From contig JABAKD010000016.1 of the NCBI GenBank assembly GCA_012845835.1, forward strand, positions 757,343 to 821,342: a stretch of 64,000 nucleotides of DNA, given 5' to 3'. The position numbers were made by a program, and so were the translations under genes. Below are positions 57,286 through 64,000 of the stretch, one piece after another. Numbering within the stretch: position 1 is the first letter of the stretch; each line of letters starts with the position of its first letter. The stretch is from Undaria pinnatifida (lineage: Eukaryota > Sar > Phaeophyceae > Laminariales > Alariaceae). The notes beneath the pieces are model-generated. The model was not told the origin of the DNA, made no database searches, and worked only from the letters and a program-made list of their open reading frames with translations.

Positions 57286-57753
57286 ATGCCCCTGAAATCC
57301 ATACCCAACCGTGCCGTTTTCCCACATACTGATACAGTGCTCATTCAATATCAAAACGGATCCGCGTCATTTTCTCATGGTTCAATAAAGATGGAAATTA
57401 CTAAATATGTGACGGGAAAACTCACTAATCATCAGCCCCCCCCGCCCCCCCTCCCCCCGATTTCCAGCGGGGATTTTCTTGCCGGAACAGATGCCTATCA
57501 ACACCACAAACGGGCGGGGTTCGGGGACGAGCCAGTTATGCGAGAACAACAAAGGCAACAACAACAATCACCGCACAAGACCACATCGTCAACGTCAACC
57601 ACCAAAAGCAACAACGGCATCAGCACCAATCACCACAGCCACCATCACCACCATCACTACTACCATCACCACCGCCACCACCACCACCACCACCCAGCAC
57701 CCCCCACCCAGAACCGTTATATACTACATCAAGCCGAAACATTGCAACAATAA
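57286..57753 (+). other. His/Gln-rich open frame, doubtful
   Basis: ATG frame of 155 codons: a plausible start (MPLKSIPNRAVFPHTD) but then Pro, Gln and long His tracts from a CAC/ACC-rich repeat. No splice or family support; probably not a gene. Confidence 0.2.
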
Positions 57754-58417
57754 CACTTATTACATAGTAACACACAGTGCCAACTCTTTCTCGGTTTTTG
57801 CTGATTTGGGCGGCTGTAGGACGACTTCGTTCTCCGGGAGGCGATCACCATCGCCAATAATACGAGCAGCGAGTGACACCCACGACGCCAAAACCTCTCC
57901 TCCTTCGCCCTCCTGCTTACTATTAGCAATGGCACCACAATCCGGGTATTAACTCTCATGGCACACGAGACGGATACAATATTTGTCATTCTGGATCGAA
58001 GATACTATGAGCTCCTTAATATTAGCTGGAATCTTGCCATGAATCGTGTGGTAAGGTGTTGCTGAGTTATGTCTCACAACCCGCAAGAGGCAATTTCTGC
58101 CAGTCTGGGCTACACGACCCTCCACTCGTAGCGCTCACCAGATTGTCGCTTATTCGACAAAACCCGTTCAGTGGGAACATGCCGATGTCTCGGGGATCTT
58201 CCTTCGTCAACATTCACGCATAGTTTCATCCTACTCTCGCGTCGCTTAGCACTCTTATATCCCATGCGGACCTGAGCGCTTCAAGCTGACCCTAGGTGTG
58301 CTGGCTGGACCCACCGAGCACCCTGAACCCACGCCGACAATAATCGAGGGTCGGCCACTGCATATCGAGGATCGGCCACTATTAGCAAAGCACTGCTGTG
58401 CGCCGAGTGTGTGGTTA
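57754..58417. other. Unassigned spacer between TIR copies
   Basis: Nothing recognised beyond short GAGGGTCGGCCACT / GAGGATCGGCCACT direct repeats near 58345-58380. Confidence 0.5.
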
Positions 58418-59184
58418 CAGGCTGGTTCACGTTAACACCCCAAATGTATTCCCCGGCGAATGTCCACGCCATTTTTTCGATTCAGAACGTGACATTTTGC
58501 CCTTGCGAAGACGTCACCCGATCAGTGTGTGTGTGTGTGTTTTTTTTTTTTTTTGCCTGATTTTTCGTTAGTCAAGATTTTTCGGAAAATGTGGATAGAA
58601 GCCCATTCTTTTTCGTCGAAAATGAATAAAGAAAAGGACCCCCCCCCCCCCCCCCCCCGCGGGTCAGACAACGGGATGGGCATGTAGAGCACGTGTGGAA
58701 GATTTCAGGGTTCCTATCTCTAAAAAACGGCGTGGGCATTTGCACTTTTAAATTTTGTGCGCAAAGCTGAGTAAGATACGTTATTTCCTTCAAATGACTT
58801 GGTTTGAGTCTAGGATCAAGTTTTTTTGCTAGATTATGCTTGATGTTGAACACAGCCAGGTCAGATCTTCGTTTTTTTGCGCGAAAATTTCTACAGACAT
58901 ACATGCCTTGGAATACGTCCAACCGGATCGTGCAAAATGCGGCGCAATTTGTTTTTGCCCCCGCTGGTCAAAAGCCTGAATATTATTGGAAAAGTTGAAG
59001 ACCTGTCATTGGTCGATATGGGTTTCGCTCCTAGAGACAGCCCGAGGCCGGAAAAAAAATGGCCACGTCACCCTCTTCCTTCCACTAGTCATGGGGGCCA
59101 CTATGATACCAAATGTTCACTCTTTGACTACATATTGCGAGCGGTATACGTGGGGGAGAGTTTTTCTTCTTCTTGAACCAGCCT
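58418..59184. mobile_element. TIR element, copy 2, with TTA target duplication
   Basis: Ends CAGGCTGGTTCA / TGAACCAGCCT, flanked by TTA (58415-58417 and 59185-59187). Three-base TWA duplications are the hallmark of PIF/Harbinger elements. Contains a C20 run at 58639-58658 not present in copy 1. Non-autonomous. Confidence 0.82.
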
Positions 59185-59498
59185 TTAATCTACGCTCAAA
59201 CCGACTGGTTGAATGGTATTCAGCTCCGGAGAGACGAAACAGTAAAATCATCGACGCTCCAAGGCGAGTAAGATGTTGTGATTATCGGTGCTGTTCAAGA
59301 GGACTGCATAATGACGAGAAGAAGAGGAGGGAGAGAGTGAGAGAGTGTGCGCGTGAGACACAACATATCCAATCGAAAAGGCACAACGACACACGGAGCC
59401 CTGCGTGTACAACCAAAGGCCAACCGGAACACCCGTAACCCTCGTGCGTCGGCGTTAATTTCAGCTGGTTATTTTCCGATTGATTGACTAAAAGTTCG

Positions 59499-59886
59499 AA
59501 AACGTCATCTACGTACATAGTTGTGAGTTGATGAACTTGTTCAAAACTCGTAAATGATTATTATGGAAAATCGTCCTGTTGACCCTGGCAACACCCAGGG
59601 GAGTCACCTACCTATATATTTCATGAGGATCAAAGATATAACACGCGCAAACGACCTTCCGTAAATTTTGTGTAACTACTGCTGTATATTAGTGAAAGAT
59701 AGATGTACCACGCAGCTTGCAAAGTTGAGTTTCAACCATTCAATCGGTTGTACTCACAGCTGACGTTTCTCACTTTTTGATATTCCGCTATTGGATTAAA
59801 TAAAAGTTCGAAAACGTCATCTACGTACGTACTTGTGAGTTGATGAAAATGTTGTTCAAACCTCGTAAATGATTATTATGGAAGTT
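59499..59886 (+). repeat. Tandem copy of the foldback unit (empty-site form)
   Basis: Unit 59499-59790 runs AAAGTTCGAAAACGTCATC ... ATGATTATTATGGAAAATCG ... CTCACAGCTGACGTTT. A second unit begins at 59806 and is cut at about 59886 by the LTR element; its rest resumes at 62563. Unit 1 therefore shows the uninterrupted sequence. Confidence 0.75.
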
Positions 59887-60474
59887 TGTAGTGGTACTCC
59901 GAGTAGGGGATGCGTGGTTGGTCGGTGTTGGGAAGCTTTTTTTTTTTTTTTTATCCTCCGGCGGATGGGGAAAAATAAAGCTTTATTAGCTCACCCATTT
60001 CCACTTATTTTCATACGCGTCGTGTGTCGATTTAACTCAGTTTCTTTCGCAGCCCAACGCTAGCTGGCGCACCCTTCGGGTCCCACTGTAGGTATAGCGT
60101 AGGCTGTCCCTATCAGTGGTCTTCGTTTCGAAGCGTGCTCCTCATCATGGGTTCCGGTACCCTTGTTTGGTCTCTCCTCATAGCTCGCTGGATAGTCTCA
60201 AAAGCTTATACATTATTTCCTCTACATTGAACTCTAGAAGACAGACAAAACAAGACAAGACAGAGTAGGGCAGGGTAGAGCAGGTAGTGCTAGGCAGAGT
60301 AGGTAGTGAGATGAGGGGCGTCCTGCTTGTCCCATCATCGTCACCTACATTACCGCCCATCTATGATGGCCTTGACGTGAGTGTGACATCTAACATCACG
60401 TGGTTTGACCTCAACCATGACATGGTTTCACGTCGAATCTATACACCATCTTCTACGGAGGGCACTCCATTACA
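59887..60474 (-). repeat. LTR of the element, 3' copy, interrupted
   Basis: Matches the other LTR except for an insertion of about 198 bp at 59937-60134. Ends TGTAGTGG (59887) and CATTACA (60474). Confidence 0.8.
59937..60134 (-). mobile_element. SINE-like retroposon nested in LTR
   Basis: Third member of the 313-551 family: T-run, ATCCTCCGGCGGATGGGG, AATAAAGCTTTATT and the body through GGTCTTCGTTTC. GAAGC is duplicated at both sides (59932-59936 and 60130-60134). The uninterrupted LTR at 62176 shows the empty site. Confidence 0.88.
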
Positions 60475-62108
60475 CTAGGCCACCCTGACTAGTCGTCGAT
60501 GCAGATCACCTGCCAATCAAAGGATGTCAACAAAACATCCAGATTTGCAAAGGGGATCGAAGATGCGGCTATTCGAAACAAACGAAAATGGGGCTATAGA
60601 TTCTCCCACACCTCGTAATAATGAGGCTTAAATGCCTCATTGCAAGATATACAACCTTATGATGGAGCTCACAACCGTGAGAGCTCGAGAAAGGGTATAC
60701 ATCTGCGGTATACCAGTAGCAATCGGCCTACGAAAACACGAAGGGCGCGGCCACTGAGCGCGAGGATGCGAAGGGAGCCAAAGGAGAAGGTGTAGACGCG
60801 GAAACCAAGTCAGAAGAGAAGAAGGGAACACGTGTCACGCTGTGAAGGCCATACTAGTTACGGGCTGAAGGGTAGTGCCGAAGGGGCGGGCGGTCCGTCC
60901 ATTTGCCGGATGATAAGAGAGAAATCAAGAAACACTGCCTAAAAGAACGTCAGAGTCCGCTACGTTGGAAATGGAAAGCTGACGTGGGGCCATCGGTTGG
61001 ACGGTGTTAAACCACCAAGACGCGAACGACCCCCTCCGACCGCTACTACAGTTTCCAAAACGGCCACAGAGCCGCCAAACCAACTTTAATGCCGCATTGC
61101 CCTACACGCTCCAAGCCCCAGCACCCACCTCCCGTGAACCCACGGCATAAAAACGCCGCACACGCCCTCCGCAACCAGCCCCCCAAAACGCCGCACGCAC
61201 CCCCCCGCGTCACCTACTCCTCGGGTCAAGATTACCGTTCTTCTCCGACTAACATCTACACCATAAGTCTTCTCCGACTACCACCTACATCACCGATATT
61301 GACCGCAGTAACAGCGACAGCAAAGTCGCCCAACGACGCAGACGCCATCCTATCCGTAGTTGCCGCGACGGCGGTCGCGACCACCCGAATTGTGACGCCC
61401 ACGACGCCTGCGTCTGTCTCACGAACCCCAAAAAGAGGTGGCTCGCAACCACCACATTTTGCGATACGGGACACAACCTGCAACAAGCATAACTTTCAAC
61501 CACCTGGCCATCGAGTACCACTCCGCTGGCTTTCGGGCGTTCTTCCTGACGTCTGCAGAGAAACAAGACCTGTTAGCTGCAAAGCCAGGATGGGGGTCAG
61601 TGTCGTTGGACCGTAAGGGTAGGGGTGCCGATCGGGTTGTCACACTTTTGACCTGCACGTATGTTCGCGTGCTTGTGCAACCATGATCGCCTTGTCACGA
61701 GCATCAACACGCGCTGAAAATAATGCCGACTTATGCAATTGACAATGATTGCTTTGTCACGGTGCATTAATTTTGTGGGGATTTTTTCAACCCCAGAATG
61801 CGCGAACGACGGTATTACACGTCCAGCATCCCACTATATCATATCGGTAGTATGATCACCTTTCATAAAATCCTCTCACGGTGCGCTGTGTTCTATTTGG
61901 AAAACCTATGTGAGGGTGAAGACTCAACGTGCCACGAGCCGCGTCTATACGCTTAATACCCCACGCGTGTTTGAGCTATTTTTATGAGGCTTCCGTTTGT
62001 TGCTGTTACGCACCGTCGAGACCTGATGCAGCGTTGGAATGACCCGAACTGTATTAGGATCGTGCTTGAGCGAAAACACTGTTGAGTAAACCGCACTCCA
62101 AGGGCGAG

Positions 62109-62174
62109 CCCCGGCATGGATTCGAAACCCATTGTGATTTCACGCGCAGGTTCGAGTCCTGCCGACGACGCCAA
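62109..62174 (-). promoter_or_regulatory. Extended tRNA-Ser(CGA)-like primer-binding site
   Basis: On the minus strand TGGCGTCGTCGGCAGGAC begins 2 bp inside the LTR end, complementary to a tRNA 3' end. Read on the plus strand it is a tRNA-Ser 3' two-thirds: anticodon arm ATGGA-TTCGAAA-CCCAT (anticodon CGA), long variable arm GTGA-TT-TCAC, T arm GCAGG-TTCGAGT-CCTGC, acceptor CGACGAC, G, CCA. No matching 5' acceptor (GTCGTCG) or D arm lies upstream, so it is not a functional tRNA gene. Confidence 0.75.
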
Positions 62175-62175
62175 T

Positions 62176-62562
62176 TGTAGTGGTACTCCGAGTGGGGGAT
62201 GCGTGGTTGGTCGCTGTTGGGAAGCGTGCTCCTCATGGGTTCCGGTGCCCATGTTTGATCCCTCCTCATGGCTCGCTGGATACACCCAAAGGCTTATACA
62301 TTATTTCCTCTACGTTGAACCCTAGAAGACAGACAAAACAAGACAAGACAGAGTAGGGCAGGGTAGAGCAGGTGGAGCAGGTAGGGCAGGTAGTGAGATG
62401 AGGGGCGTCCTGCTTGTCCCATCATCGTCACCTACATTACCGCCCATCTATGATGGCCTTGACGTGAGTGTGACATCAAATATCACGTGGTTTCACCTCA
62501 ACCATGACATGGTTTCACGTCGAATCTATACACTATCCTTCTACGGAGGGCACTCAATTACA
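62176..62562 (-). repeat. LTR of the element, 5' copy, 387 bp
   Basis: Uninterrupted LTR, TGTAGTGGTACTCCG ... CACTCAATTACA on the plus strand. Includes GACAGACAAAACAAGACAAG and GGCAGGGTAGAGCAGGT repeats. Confidence 0.82.
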
Positions 62563-62985
62563 AAATCGTCCTGTTGACCTTGACAACATCCAGGGGAGAC
62601 ACCGACCTATATCTTTCATGAGGATCAAAACATATAACACGCGTGAACGACCTTCCGTAAGTATCGTACAACTGCTGTAGACTATAGTCTATTAGTGAAG
62701 CATAGATGTACCACGCAGCTTGCAAAGTTTAGTTTTTCAATCGGTTGTACTCACAGCTCTGTGACGTTTTTCAATTTTATTGTTCGAAAAACGTCAGCTG
62801 TGAGTACAACCGATTGAAAGATTGAAACCCAACTTTGCAAGCGGCGTGGTACATCTATGTTTCACTAGTATACAGTAGTTGCACAAAATTTACGGAAGGT
62901 CGTTCGCGCGTGTTATATGTTTGATCCTCATGAAAGAGATAGGTCGGTGACTCCCCTGGAAGATGTTGTCAGGGTCAACAGGACA
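62563..62985. mobile_element. Foldback element, two ~210-bp inverted arms
   Basis: Arms 62563-62778 and 62779-62985 are inverted copies with almost no spacer: CCTGTTGACC..GACAACAT, CATGAGGATCAAA, ACGACCTTCCGTAA, ACATAGATGTACCACGC, CAATCGGTTGTACTCACAGC. The left arm is also the remainder of the tandem unit interrupted by the LTR element. The arms contain the AGCTTGCAAAGATGAGT-like core. Confidence 0.88.
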
Positions 62986-63704
62986 TAAAGCCTCGTTTTG
63001 GGGTTTCCGATATTATTAAAATGCTCACATACCTGGTGCGAAACGACGTTTTGATTGTGACGCAAATTCTGGTGTCTTCGCGAGTCTTGCATAGGAGCAT
63101 AGGAGACACACCTACACCACAGCAGTTACACCCCTGTACTTAACGGGAACCTAGGGCCGACACCGTCTTGCTCCCGGCTTGGTAGATGGACCCAGCTCGA
63201 TGACGAAGAAAGACAGAGAGAGTGAATTATTGTGCCTGCATATTCGGTGCAGCTTCCAAACGGCGGTTACATGTTCCGATTCGCAAGAATCTTGATCACT
63301 ACGCATATCATGGCAAACCCATGGATGCCCGTGTGTCTGTCCCCAGACGCCACAGCACCCCCCCCAAAGTAACCAACAGGCCCGAAAAAACTTGGGGCAA
63401 GTTGACAAAAGGAAAGGACGGGACAGGCAAACTGTCCACCGCCAAGATAAAACAAGAAAACCCAACCATTAGACTATGCCGCCACAAGTGAATCACAGAA
63501 ACGTCGAATAACCTGGCAAGTATTCAGCAAAAAAAGCTACGCATTTTTGAAACCTCGCCCTTGATGTATTCCCCATCCTATACGAAATGTTCCTATGCTA
63601 CGAAACAGATACAGCGTCCAGACCAAGCCCTAAGACAAAAGCAAGCAGTTTACAACAGCAAGATATATATATGTGAACATTTAAAGCCACCAAAGAAGGT
63701 ACAC
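62986..63704. other. Spacer before right-edge exons
   Basis: No element recognised. A plus-strand open frame at 63222-63491 (89 codons, non-ATG) has mixed composition but no support. Confidence 0.4.
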
Positions 63705-63986
63705 TTATTCTTGCAAATCTTTTGCAAATCCTTCGACTGTCGTTCTCCCAGCGAGCGAACTGACCATGGCTGCCTGAAAAGCAAGCAAATATAGTAGTGT
63801 AGCAAGTTAAGACGGAGGAAAAATATGCCACAGGTACACGTCGTACTTGAAGTATATATGTAACCTACGGAGCAGACGGTCACGCAAACAGATTCACAAA
63901 CCTGCAACAAAAAACAAACGCAAAATGCCTCGCAACAAACACGAGATGTCGTCGGTCACCTTGAAAGTAGCTACACATGACGGCAT
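63705..63986 (-). CDS. Possible 3' exons of a gene crossing the right edge
   Basis: Three phase-0 candidate exons: 63986-63960 (MPSCVATFK, donor TTCAAG|GTGACC, frame open to the edge), 63901-63869 (VCESVCVTVCS, acceptor TTTTTTGTTGCAG, donor TCC|GTAGGT), 63773-63705 (AAMVSSLAGRTTVEGFAKDL, then QE and TAA; acceptor TTGCTTTTCAG). Splice signals are good and the last exon is protein-like, but the exons are tiny and no family is recognised. Confidence 0.32.
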
Positions 63987-64000
63987 TTCAAGCAATACAT

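Larger units (their letters stand above)
59887..62562 (-). mobile_element. Non-autonomous LTR retrotransposon (TRIM/LARD-like)
   Basis: Two direct LTRs (59887-60474 and 62176-62562), each TGTA...TACA, bound a 1.7-kb interior. The minus orientation is set by a primer-binding site next to the high-coordinate LTR. No gag, protease, reverse transcriptase or integrase frame is visible. Several short open frames (61089-61616 +, 61438-61686 +, 61419-61658 -) are not domain-like. No clean target duplication: flanks are AAGTT and AAATC. Confidence 0.75.

Noticed and set aside
62090-62174. tRNA-Ser(CGA) gene
   Set aside because: Anticodon, variable and T arms are good, but there is no 5' acceptor strand or D arm, CCA is encoded, and it abuts an LTR; a primer-binding site explains it better.
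1-64000. CRISPR arrays, operons, bacterial promoters or terminators
   Set aside because: The window is clearly eukaryotic nuclear DNA with spliceosomal introns; no regularly spaced repeat-spacer pattern was seen.

Overview
Eukaryotic nuclear DNA from a flagellate-bearing lineage with long spliceosomal introns. The mix of genes (an RWP-RK transcription factor, which animals lack, next to axonemal or cilium-associated genes), the multi-kilobase GT-AG introns, polyglutamine tracts, simple-sequence arrays and many short transposons fits a brown alga (Phaeophyceae, Ectocarpus-like) best. A volvocine or other green alga is the main alternative. The species call is inference. All gene models were built by hand from splice signals, reading phase and remembered family motifs; no search was run.

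Layout. 1-7365: repeats only, including a full SINE-like retroposon (313-551), a GC minisatellite (5925-6063) and an 800-bp AGT array (6415-7214). 7366-8316 (-): short unassigned three-exon gene. 8442-17205 (-): DNAI7/CASC1 (IDA7/FAP94) axonemal dynein factor, 13 coding exons recovered with consistent phases. 18172-23610 (+): FAM221-family cysteine/histidine-rich protein, divergent from DNAI7. 25191-29320 (-): PRCC-family nuclear protein, four exons, convergent with FAM221. 29806-52327 (+): RWP-RK transcription factor, seven exons over 22.5 kb with introns of 6.3 and 9.0 kb and a Gln/Gly/Ala-rich tail; it starts 485 bp from the PRCC start codon, so the two probably share a promoter. 52328-63704: transposon territory with a pair of TIR elements, an LTR element with a very long tRNA-like primer site, a SINE inside its LTR, and a foldback element. 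63705-63986 (-): possible 3' exons of a gene running off the right edge.

How the genes relate. DNAI7 and probably FAM221 serve cilia or flagella and sit head to head. PRCC (splicing/nuclear) and the RWP-RK factor form a second head-to-head pair. The intronic DNA of the RWP-RK gene is a graveyard of MITE-like elements and arrays.
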